This document shows positions 6,781 through 13,046 of a stretch of 15,405 nucleotides of DNA, in pieces. This DNA is from JANNRW01 sp031401815 (lineage in GTDB: Bacteria; Desulfobacterota; Desulfuromonadia; Geobacterales; DSM-12255). The position numbers and the translations under genes were made by a program. Numbering within the stretch: position 1 is the first letter of the stretch; every line of letters begins with the position of its first letter. Below the pieces are notes generated by a model, which was not told the origin of the DNA, ran no database searches, and saw only the letters and a program-made list of their open reading frames with translations. The stretch lies in the NCBI GenBank assembly GCA_031401815.1, contig JANNRW010000364.1, positions 1 through 15,405 on the forward strand, in the 5' to 3' direction.

Positions 6781-8004
6781 TCAGAAAAACCCTTTCAAAA
6801 TCCTGCGAAATCCTATACTGACCCTCTCCCGCTCTGATTGCAGAGTAAAGCCCCGACGTTGGATCTCGGCCTCTATCTCCTTCATATGCAAAGCTCCCCA
6901 TGGGATAACTACAGTATCATAGCGGGCAAGAGCCTGATCCAGGTGACGGATCAGCTCCTTGTCCCTTTTGTGCAGTATGTCATTCATTACAGTTTCATAA
7001 AGTTCGGAAGTCATGTTTTTTTCTGCCCATGAGTTAAGGGCTGTCAAGCTCTTGAAGAGCGAAGAGTCTTCCTTTAGCTGGCTGCCGATGTTATTCAGGA
7101 AAAGAACCGTAGAGGGTTTAAAATCACTTATGTCCAGATCAGCTCTCAGGATATCTGCCAGATCTGACTGCTTGTCCCCTCCCCTCTTTGCAAAACGGGG
7201 TGAGGCAAACTCATCCGGATCTATTATCCTCCCCTTGAGAGGTATATCCTGTTGTGAAGTCAATCCGAGCAAGGCTGCGACCTTGCTATAATCGATCCTG
7301 TCTCTGAGCAGATGTTCGTCATCGCTTACCCCTTCAGCCAATACGATCATCCGGGCGGAAGCAATAGAGGCAGCCAGCTCGTCATAATACCCCCTGTCAC
7401 CCACATGAATCATGGCAGCGAGCCTTACAGTCCGGTTATCTTTCCCGTAAACTCTCTCAGTCATCCTGATGCCCCCCGGACCTAGGCGCATGAATCCTGA
7501 AGTATGCTCTAAAAGGTAAGAGTCTGCCGCAGCCAGTAAGAGTAATGACAGAACCAGAGGGAAAACTGCCAGGTTTGCCCCGAAGAATAACAGGGTATTT
7601 TTGAGCTTGAAGAACGGAGCAGTAAAGATGTCGTCCGGCATTGTAAGGCTACGCTCCTCACCTTTGCGAAAAAAGCAGAAGGGGAGCATCCCTAGTAGTA
7701 GCTGTAATGTCGCAGCAAGAACTCCAAAAACTTTTATTTCGGCCAGTTCCGGAAATGCCCAGGTAGATAAGGGACAGAGGCAGACATATAAAATCAGGGG
7801 GAGAAAGATACGTTTTGGCAGCCTTGAATCAATGCCGAGACAAAAATAGAGGAATACAGCCAGGAGGACGACAGTCTCTGCAAGAAGATTTCTCATTGCA
7901 GTAAAAGGGAGTAATGGAGAAAGGAGGGGAACAATTTCGTCAACTAGTGAAAACCCGCCATCGGCAATAAAAAGGATCAGAAAAAGGTTGGCAATTATGC
8001 TCAT
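6781..8004 (-). CDS. Membrane protein with TraB/TIKI-like hydrolase domain
   Basis: Function unknown. The first 165 residues hold about five hydrophobic segments (roughly 1-20, 36-58, 66-84, 92-112 and 138-162). The rest is soluble and resembles the TraB/PrgY/TIKI metal-dependent hydrolase superfamily: AAMIHVGDRGYYDEL around His200, VLAEGV with Glu224, and WGALHMKEIEAEI with the GxxH motif at 370-373, the usual three catalytic marks. The first motif is A-M-I-H rather than G-x-x-H. In characterised relatives the domain is a protease or a peptide-pheromone shutdown factor; that role cannot be transferred here. The ATG has GGAGAG 8 nt upstream. It begins 29 nt after the selB stop on the same strand, so the two probably share a transcript. 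Membrane topology and family are read by eye. Confidence 0.7.
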   Translation of the reverse strand: MSIIANLFLILFIADGGFSLVDEIVPLLSPLLPFTAMRNLLAETVVLLAVFLYFCLGIDSRLPKRIFLPLILYVCLCPLSTWAFPELAEIKVFGVLAATLQLLLGMLPFCFFRKGEERSLTMPDDIFTAPFFKLKNTLLFFGANLAVFPLVLSLLLLAAADSYLLEHTSGFMRLGPGGIRMTERVYGKDNRTVRLAAMIHVGDRGYYDELAASIASARMIVLAEGVSDDEHLLRDRIDYSKVAALLGLTSQQDIPLKGRIIDPDEFASPRFAKRGGDKQSDLADILRADLDISDFKPSTVLFLNNIGSQLKEDSSLFKSLTALNSWAEKNMTSELYETVMNDILHKRDKELIRHLDQALARYDTVVIPWGALHMKEIEAEIQRRGFTLQSERERVSIGFRRILKGFF

Positions 8005-8033
8005 GCAGCAGGCTCTCCGTATTTTCAGCTCAT

Positions 8034-9947
8034 TTACCGCTTGCGTAACAATCGCTTGTCACCAACCCGTAAAGTCATTTTAAGTGAGTCAAAGTATTCA
8101 AGAAGCGGGATCATGAATTTACGGGAGAGCCCGGTAATTTCTCTGAATTCCGAAGGTGTGATCTCCCCCCTGGCGCGGAGGTACTCCAGCGTGGTCTCTG
8201 CTATCGCCTGTAAGGGAGCGGGTGCGTAGAACATATCACCCTTGACCTTGACGGCACGCCCTTGCCGGACAAGCAGACTCAAGTGTTCAAGCACTGTTTT
8301 CTCCGGAAGCTGAAGCAGTTCGCACGTCTCCTTGACAGTCGGTGGTTCAGCTCCACCGCTAATCAAAAGTTCTTCCAGTTTACGCTGAACGGCTTCATTG
8401 TCCGAAAAAGAGTCCCCTTTTCTCCCCAGAAGTCTGACCTGATCCTTATCAACAATAACTTTTTTATCTTTTTCAAGCTGTAGAAGACATTGAGCAAAGA
8501 AACGCCTGTCACTGCGCACCGGGATCCGTGTCTTTAGCTCCTCCCTGCTGATCCCGTCCTTTATGGGGTTATGCGCCAGATAGGTCTCAAGACTTTTATA
8601 CAGAACATTACAGAGGGTATGGAAGGATTCATGGCTTAAAAACAGGCGCGGCTCTCGCAGCATCTGGAGGATCTTTCCTGAAGAGAGTGGCTGGGAAATT
8701 GCCGCATTGAGGCGTTTTACAGATAATCCGCTCCGCCAGACCAGCTCCTGGAATGAAATTCCCGAGAGAAGAGCAGTAGAGACAAGATGTTCGACCATTG
8801 CCGACTCATCCCCAAGGGACATCGATTCGAGCAGCTCCAGCGCCTCAACAGACCGCCTGCGCCTTCGTGGTGGAGATGGATCGAGAATTGTTCCTCCGCC
8901 GACAGTCTGCGAGGGGGAGTAGCTGCGCAGAACGAATGGATCTCCGTTTAACAGCAGTACCGGAGTTGCAAGACGTAACTGTGCGAAGCAGCTCTCTCCC
9001 GGTTCCAGGCTCTCCCTCTCCAGCAATATCAGCTGAGCAGAGACTTCATATGTAGCTGAATGGAGGCGCAGCGTCGAACGGTGCTTTAGCGGCCTCTCAG
9101 CTGACTTCAGACAGACAATCTCGACATCTACAGCCCTGGTTGCCTGGTAGAGCCCCCTGGGGGCAGCTACATCACCACGCTTTGCCTGATTGTTGTCAAC
9201 CCCCTGAAGATTGAGAGCAAGACGTTGTCCGGCTGCACCGACATCGGCAGAACTGCCGTGAGCCTGAACTCCTCGTATTTTTGTGCATATTCCGGAAGGG
9301 AGCAGTTCAATCTCATCGCCAACCCTGATCTGGCCGGACAACAGCGTGCCGGTAACAACCGTTCCAAATCCTGCAATCGTAAAAGCCCTGTCAACCGGGA
9401 GCCGGAAGGCACCGTCACATCTTTTCAGCTCAATCCTGTCAGCCATCTTGAGCAGTTCTTGTTTAAGCTCCTCAACTCCAAAGCCCCGACGTGAAGAAAC
9501 CGGTATTACCGGTGCCCCCTCCAAAAAACTACCGGCAACAAAGTCTCGCACCTCCTCGGCTAACAGTTCGAGCCAATCCGCATCAACAAGATCGCACTTG
9601 GTCAGAACTACAATCCCCTGTTTCACCCCCAGCAACCGGCAGATATCAAGGTGTTCGCGAGTCTGCGGCATAACCCCCTCATCAGCCGCAATAACCAGCA
9701 TCACCATATCCATGCCCCCCACACCTGCCACCATAGTACGAACAAAGCGTTCGTGCCCTGGAACATCAACTATGCCGAGCTGGATATCTCCAGGGAGTAG
9801 CAGATTGGCAAATCCAAGTTCAATGGTTATGCCGCGAGCCTTCTCTTCAGGGAGTCGATCCGTATCGATACCGGTCAGCACCCTGACCAGCGATGTCTTG
9901 CCGTGGTCGATATGTCCGGCTGTACCAAGTATCAGGTTCTTTGTCAT
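8034..9947 (-). CDS. selB: Selenocysteine-specific translation elongation factor SelB
   Basis: GTPase that carries selenocysteinyl-tRNA-Sec to ribosomes at UGA codons marked by a SECIS hairpin. GTP-binding motifs are all present: GHIDHGKT (residues 11-18), RGITI (38-42), DVPGHE (61-66) and TKCD (116-119). They are followed by the EF-Tu-like beta-barrel domains and a long C-terminal part of winged-helix repeats that in this family read the SECIS RNA. At 637 aa it fits the family (E. coli 614). An open frame extends upstream to 10025, but I choose ATG 9947: it gives the normal N-terminus MTKNLILGTAGH and has GAGAG 7 nt upstream. tRNA-Sec lies 0.5 kb away in the divergent direction. No selA is in the window. 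Confidence 0.96.
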   Translation of the reverse strand: MTKNLILGTAGHIDHGKTSLVRVLTGIDTDRLPEEKARGITIELGFANLLLPGDIQLGIVDVPGHERFVRTMVAGVGGMDMVMLVIAADEGVMPQTREHLDICRLLGVKQGIVVLTKCDLVDADWLELLAEEVRDFVAGSFLEGAPVIPVSSRRGFGVEELKQELLKMADRIELKRCDGAFRLPVDRAFTIAGFGTVVTGTLLSGQIRVGDEIELLPSGICTKIRGVQAHGSSADVGAAGQRLALNLQGVDNNQAKRGDVAAPRGLYQATRAVDVEIVCLKSAERPLKHRSTLRLHSATYEVSAQLILLERESLEPGESCFAQLRLATPVLLLNGDPFVLRSYSPSQTVGGGTILDPSPPRRRRRSVEALELLESMSLGDESAMVEHLVSTALLSGISFQELVWRSGLSVKRLNAAISQPLSSGKILQMLREPRLFLSHESFHTLCNVLYKSLETYLAHNPIKDGISREELKTRIPVRSDRRFFAQCLLQLEKDKKVIVDKDQVRLLGRKGDSFSDNEAVQRKLEELLISGGAEPPTVKETCELLQLPEKTVLEHLSLLVRQGRAVKVKGDMFYAPAPLQAIAETTLEYLRARGEITPSEFREITGLSRKFMIPLLEYFDSLKMTLRVGDKRLLRKR

Positions 9948-9962
9948 GGGAATACTCTCATG

Positions 9963-9980
9963 GGATCTAAAAGTAGATCC
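9963..9980 (-). promoter_or_regulatory. Perfect hairpin in the selB leader
   Basis: GGATCTA (9963-9969) and TAGATCC (9974-9980) form a perfect 7-bp inverted repeat with a 4-nt loop. On the selB transcript it ends about 15 nt before the start codon, right beside the ribosome-binding site. It may shield the site or be an operator; no T-tract follows, so it is not a terminator. The role is inference. Confidence 0.4.
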
Positions 9981-10134
9981 GTTGAAGACAAACAGTGTTA
10001 TTACGTATGTGGCAATTCCATACATTCGTCATCAGTGTGCCAAATTGCACGAATACTATCAGTTCAATGTTATGATGGCAAGCTACTGAATCTGATCCGT
10101 AAATTATCAGTAGATAAATCAATAAAAAATGCTG

Positions 10135-10324
10135 GTAACTGCTCAGTAGTCTGGATTCAGGGGTCAGGTTTCAGTAGAAAATCAGAGCCATATCCTCACA
10201 AAGACTTCAATTACTGACAATAGCTCATGTGAATATCCATTTATGCTTCAGCAATATAATCAGTGGTGTCACCATTTAATCATACTGACTACTGAATACT
10301 GACCACTGACTCCTGAGCAGTTAC
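10135..10324. repeat. Intergenic inverted repeat, ACTGACT heptad family
   Basis: GTAACTGCTCA (10135-10145) and TGAGCAGTTAC (10314-10324) are perfect 11-bp outer arms. Inward pairing continues imperfectly for about 30 bp on each side through units such as GTAGTC, GGTCAG and TTCAGTAG, best seen on the right arm as a 7-bp period of ACTGACT type (10284-10311). The centre is about 108 bp. It lies in the divergent selB/tRNA-Sec region, just upstream of the tRNA promoter. Confidence 0.75.
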
Positions 10325-10345
10325 AAATGCTGTTATGAAAAATCC

Positions 10346-10374
10346 TTGTGCGAATCGGAACAAACAGGTATAAA
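10346..10374 (+). promoter_or_regulatory. Sigma-70-type promoter for tRNA-Sec
   Basis: TTGTGC (-35, 10346-10351) and TATAAA (-10, 10369-10374) are 17 bp apart. The bases right after the -10 are G/C-rich (TGGCGGGCGGG), like the discriminators of stringently controlled stable-RNA promoters. The expected start is near 10382, leaving about 64 nt to trim before the mature tRNA. No other promoter of this quality lies between here and tupB. Confidence 0.55.
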
Positions 10375-10445
10375 TGGCGGGCGGGAAAATGCCTTGCTGG
10401 TTTAAACAGCATAACAGATGTTCAATAAATATCGTAGCTATCAAT

Positions 10446-10543
10446 GGAAGTACGTCAGTCGCTGGCGGGCTGCCCGGTCTTCAAAACCGGTGGGGTGGAT
10501 GAGAAATTCGCTCGGTGGGTTCGATTCCCATGTACTTCCGCCA
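10446..10543 (+). tRNA. selC: tRNA-Sec, anticodon TCA
   Basis: Inserts selenocysteine at UGA. All special features of the bacterial molecule are present: an 8-bp acceptor stem (GGAAGTAC at 10446-10453 with GTACTTCC at 10532-10539), discriminator G and encoded CCA at 10541-10543; an anticodon stem CCGGT/ACCGG around loop CTTCAAA with TCA at 10481-10483; a long variable arm (about 10491-10513) with a stable stem; and a TTCGATT T-loop. The total of 98 nt is close to the 95 nt of E. coli. A D-stem of at least 5 bp is formed by CAGTC and GGCTG. Confidence 0.97.
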
Positions 10544-10588
10544 ATCAAAACCTGTATTTTACCAACACATTCTCCGAGTCGTAACGCC

Positions 10589-10718
10589 TAACAGGGATAA
10601 ATCCTCATGGCCTGCGACCTGCGGGTGTCGCCGGAAACAGCGCCACCTTCCTTTAGTGAGTCAGAAGTTTTTTGATCTGTTTTGTCAAAAAGCACTTCTT
10701 GAACGAACTATCCTGTTA
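10589..10718 (+). ncRNA. Structured leader domain upstream of tupBC (candidate aptamer)
   Basis: TAACAGGGATA (10589-10599) pairs with TATCCTGTTA (10709-10718) as a 10-bp stem with one bulged G. It can extend outward with AACGCC (10583-10588) against GGGTT (10722-10726). The stem closes a domain of about 110 nt that holds two hairpins: 10624-10647, whose GGTG-CGC arms pair across one mismatch around a CGGAAACA loop, with an alternative GCGAC/GTCGC pairing (10614-10618 and 10627-10631); and 10663-10699, with 13 bp and a 2-nt bulge around a TCTGTTTTG loop. There is no coding frame with a ribosome-binding site. A multi-branch domain with a long-range closing stem ahead of a terminator is the layout of a riboswitch. 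I cannot match it to a known class; given its neighbours, the Moco/Tuco motif is the first to test. It could also be just the 3' trailer of the tRNA-Sec transcript. Confidence 0.45.
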
Positions 10719-10726
10719 TCAGGGTT

Positions 10727-10783
10727 GAAAAGGGGACCCGTGTCTGACCAACTGCTGCGAGCTGTTTGTCCACGCCCCTTTTC
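10727..10783 (+). promoter_or_regulatory. Antiterminator helix competing with the terminator before tupB
   Basis: GAAAAGGGG (10727-10735) pairs perfectly with CCCCTTTTC (10775-10783). After a 3-nt bulge, CGTG (10739-10742) pairs with CACG (10771-10774). CCCCTTTTC is also the 5' arm of the terminator hairpin, so only one of the two helices can form. This mutual exclusion is seen directly in the sequence; its use as a switch is inference. Confidence 0.5.
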
Positions 10784-10806
10784 CGAGAACGAGAAGGGGT
10801 TTTTTA
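10775..10806 (+). terminator. Rho-independent terminator in the tupBC leader
   Basis: CCCCTTTTC (10775-10783) and GAGAAGGGG (10791-10799) form a 9-bp stem with one G-U pair and a CGAGAAC loop, followed directly by TTTTTT (10800-10805). It ends about 40 nt before the tupB start. It may end the tRNA-Sec transcript, attenuate tupBC, or both. Confidence 0.85.
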
Positions 10807-10846
10807 TTATACAAAAAACGGCTGCGCTTGGCCTGTGAGAAGGTAA

Positions 10847-11545
10847 ATGGAACTGATTCTGGAAGGTATCTGCGAAGCGTTGCGCCTGTTGCTGAAAGGT
10901 GATAGTGAAGTATTTGCCGTAACCTGGCTCTCGATCAAGATCTCAGGTATGGCAACACTGCTCAGCCTGGTGATCGGAATAAGCATCGGAACGATTCTGG
11001 CTCTGGCCGATTTTCGCGGCAAGAGGCTTATGGTTGCACTGGTCAATACCGGCATGGGGTTGCCACCGGTAGTAGTTGGTCTGTTCGTGACCATATTCCT
11101 CTGGCGCAGCGGCCCTTTCGGGCATTTCGAACTGCTTTACACCCCCGCAGCGATGATCATTGCCCAAGGGATAATCGCTACACCCATCGTTACCGGTATC
11201 TCGCTGGCCGCCATTCAGAGTCTTCCGGCTAATCTCCGCCTGCAGATCATGGCACTCGGCGCCTCTCGTACCCAGATGATAATACTACTGGTGCGAGAGG
11301 CGCGCCTGCCGCTCCTGGCTGCTGTCATGGCCGGATTCGGGGGGGTTATATCCGAAGTCGGAGCCTCGATCATGGTCGGCGGCAACATCAAGGGACAGAC
11401 ACGAGTGCTGACGACCGCCACAGTCATGGAAACCGGCAAGGGGAATTTTGATACTGCCATTGCCTTAAGCGTCATCCTGCTGCTCCTTATCTTCCTTATT
11501 AACCTCATTCTGACGATGATCCAGCAGAAACGGAGAGCACGATGA
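10847..11545 (+). CDS. tupB: Tungstate ABC transporter, permease subunit
   Basis: Inner-membrane channel subunit of a TupABC-type tungstate importer. The 232-residue length and about five to six hydrophobic segments fit TupB. The cytoplasmic coupling loop is seen at about 137-157 (ALGASRT, then EARLPLL), and the family signature EVGASIMVGGNI followed by TRVLTTA lies at 170-191, with METGKGNFD after it, as in TupB rather than ModB. GAGAAGG (10837-10843) precedes the ATG closely. The stop overlaps the tupC start by 4 nt (ATGA), indicating translational coupling. The gene normally preceding it, tupA for the periplasmic binding protein, is absent; a terminator-bearing leader stands there instead. 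Specificity for tungstate over molybdate comes from the family match, not from residues seen here. Confidence 0.88.
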   Translation: MELILEGICEALRLLLKGDSEVFAVTWLSIKISGMATLLSLVIGISIGTILALADFRGKRLMVALVNTGMGLPPVVVGLFVTIFLWRSGPFGHFELLYTPAAMIIAQGIIATPIVTGISLAAIQSLPANLRLQIMALGASRTQMIILLVREARLPLLAAVMAGFGGVISEVGASIMVGGNIKGQTRVLTTATVMETGKGNFDTAIALSVILLLLIFLINLILTMIQQKRRAR

Positions 11546-12306
11546 CTGCACATATGCTCGAAGCCCGAGGCTTATCCATGCAGCGCGGTGGCGTCGACGT
11601 GCTTAAAAACGTCACCCTGACTGTGAAGGAAAATGATGTGCTGGCTCTGATCGGCTCCAACGGAGCGGGCAAGACAAGCCTGATGCTGGCTCTTGCCTGT
11701 CTGATGCCGGTCAACAAGGGCGAACTGCTAGTCAGCGGCGAAAAAATCAGCGACAAACGAACCGAACTTGCATACCGGCGCCGACTGGCGATGGTCTTTC
11801 AGGAGCCACTCCTGCTCAGCGGCACTGTGACCGCAAATGTCGCAACCGGACTTGACCTGCGAAGTACTCCGCAGCGGGAACAGCAGGAACGTGTCGATGA
11901 AGCTCTTGAGCTGTTCGGCATTTCCGGCCTGTCACGTCGTTCGGCGCACACCCTGTCGTCCGGAGAGGCTCGTCGGGTCAGTCTTGCACGAGCTTTCGCC
12001 ATGCGTCCGGAGATTATTTTTCTCGACGAGCCGTTCACTTCACTCGATCTGCCGCTCCGTGAAACCCTGTTCAATCAGCTCTCCAGACTGCTGACTTCAG
12101 AAGGAATCACTGCAATAATCGCCACTCATGACTGCCGCGAGGTGCTGCAACTTTGCAACCGGATGGCCGTCATGAACAAGGGACGACTGCTCGGGGTCGG
12201 TACTCCGGAGGAGGTGCTGGCCTCCCCGCCTGACGACTTCAGCGCCGCCTTTGCCCGTCACGCAGATATATCGACCACTATGCTACGCGGCGAACCGGCA
12301 GCATAA
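11542..12306 (+). CDS. tupC: Tungstate ABC transporter, ATP-binding subunit
   Basis: Cytoplasmic ATPase that powers TupB. Motifs in order: Walker A GSNGAGKTS (38-46), Q-loop Gln87, signature LSSGEARR (138-145, a variant of LSGGQ), Walker B IIFLDEP (158-164) and the switch histidine in ATHD (His196). The 254-residue length lacks the C-terminal molybdate-binding extension of ModC, which agrees with TupC. ATG 11542 overlaps the tupB stop; ATG 11554 is a possible alternative. The 3' end overlaps the 3' end of mobA, on the other strand, by 29 bp, and I see no terminator between them. Confidence 0.88.
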   Translation: MTAHMLEARGLSMQRGGVDVLKNVTLTVKENDVLALIGSNGAGKTSLMLALACLMPVNKGELLVSGEKISDKRTELAYRRRLAMVFQEPLLLSGTVTANVATGLDLRSTPQREQQERVDEALELFGISGLSRRSAHTLSSGEARRVSLARAFAMRPEIIFLDEPFTSLDLPLRETLFNQLSRLLTSEGITAIIATHDCREVLQLCNRMAVMNKGRLLGVGTPEEVLASPPDDFSAAFARHADISTTMLRGEPAA

Positions 12307-12937
12307 TATCCGGGATCTGCTGCTCTTCTTCCCGTAGCCGGTAGTAATCTTCAGGTGTGTTGACATTCCAGAAAGCGGAAAACGATGGTGAGAAATAAGG
12401 GAGATCTTCAGGGGCAAACTCACGAACAGTAACGCGGTCGAAAAATGAAATGATCCGTTTTCTACCGATGGACAGCATCTCCTCCATTGCCGGCAGGCAT
12501 CTTTTGCCGTACAGCGCATGTAGTGGCTCAAGGCCATCAACAGTGCGTGGGATAATGACATCAGCCTCTCTGTCAAGTTCTGCAATAAACCGGATCAGTT
12601 TTTCACTGATATAGGGCATGTCGCAGGCAACTGCCAGAACACGCGGATTTGATGCAGCCAGCAGACCGGCATGAATTCCGGCCAACGGCCCCATACTGAC
12701 AAACCTGTCGGCAACTTTCTGGCAGGGGAGAAACGGATACTGCTCCGGAGCATTTGTTACAACGAGTACTTCTTCAAACAGGTATTCCATCTGCCTGTAG
12801 ATCGCTTCAATGAAGCGGCCTCCATGAAACGGGAGGAGCGCCTTGTTGCTCCCCATACGGGACGAACCGCCACCTGCCAGTATTACACCGGTGACACCCG
12901 AAATCCTTTTGGCAGTATCTGAAGAGTGAGATGTCAT
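12278..12937 (-). CDS. mobA: Molybdenum cofactor guanylyltransferase
   Basis: Attaches GMP from GTP to Mo/W-pterin to give the MGD cofactor used by DMSO-reductase-family enzymes such as formate dehydrogenase. The signature LAGGGSSRMGSNK (20-32) binds GTP; GPLAGI (83-88), the Mg-binding Asp106 in ACDMP, and NVNTPEDY near the C-terminus are all typical. At 219 aa it is of normal size. I choose ATG 12937. A TTG at 12949 in frame would add four residues but has no ribosome-binding site; the ATG has GAGG only 3 nt away, so its initiation may be weak. It lies downstream of the formate dehydrogenase genes on the same strand, with a hairpin between. Confidence 0.93.
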   Translation of the reverse strand: MTSHSSDTAKRISGVTGVILAGGGSSRMGSNKALLPFHGGRFIEAIYRQMEYLFEEVLVVTNAPEQYPFLPCQKVADRFVSMGPLAGIHAGLLAASNPRVLAVACDMPYISEKLIRFIAELDREADVIIPRTVDGLEPLHALYGKRCLPAMEEMLSIGRKRIISFFDRVTVREFAPEDLPYFSPSFSAFWNVNTPEDYYRLREEEQQIPDIMLPVRRVA

Positions 12938-13004
12938 ATGCCTCGCCAATTTAATAATCAGAGGTGCAATAATTTCCGGAATCGAGCTGGTTTGAGGAAG
13001 AAGG

Positions 13005-13036
13005 CAGGGGGCGGCTCACGAACCGCCCCCTGTTTT
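13005..13036. terminator. GC-rich hairpin terminator after the formate dehydrogenase genes
   Basis: CAGGGGGCGG (13005-13014) and CCGCCCCCTG (13023-13032) form a perfect 10-bp stem with an 8-nt loop, 15 nt beyond the stop of the nrfD-like gene. A TTTT run follows on the + strand only. In the direction of the operon (- strand) the sequence after the stem is CCTTCTTCC, so termination may be partial and let some transcript reach mobA. Confidence 0.7.
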
Positions 13037-13046
13037 CATTATGTTT

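Larger units (their letters stand above)
9981..10445. other. Gene-free divergent interval between selB and tRNA-Sec
   Basis: I see no convincing coding frame; the short open frames across this stretch lack ribosome-binding sites and recognisable products. It holds an inverted repeat (10135-10324) and the tRNA-Sec promoter (10346-10374), listed separately. No convincing selB promoter was found. A GCTG-GTTTAAA-CAGC mini-hairpin lies near 10394-10408 in the tRNA 5' leader. Confidence 0.6.

Noticed and set aside
9283..10089. A 268-codon + strand open frame opposite the start of selB
   Set aside because: It is antisense to a certain gene, rich in serine and proline as expected for a shadow frame, and lacks a ribosome-binding site.
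2441..10324. The spaced inverted repeats as a CRISPR array
   Set aside because: They are inverted pairs of three unrelated sequences and not direct repeats with regular spacers, and no cas genes are present.
10515..10838. A 107-codon + strand open frame covering the tRNA-Sec 3' end and the tupBC leader
   Set aside because: It begins inside the tRNA, has no ribosome-binding site, runs through the hairpins and terminator, and its product resembles nothing known.
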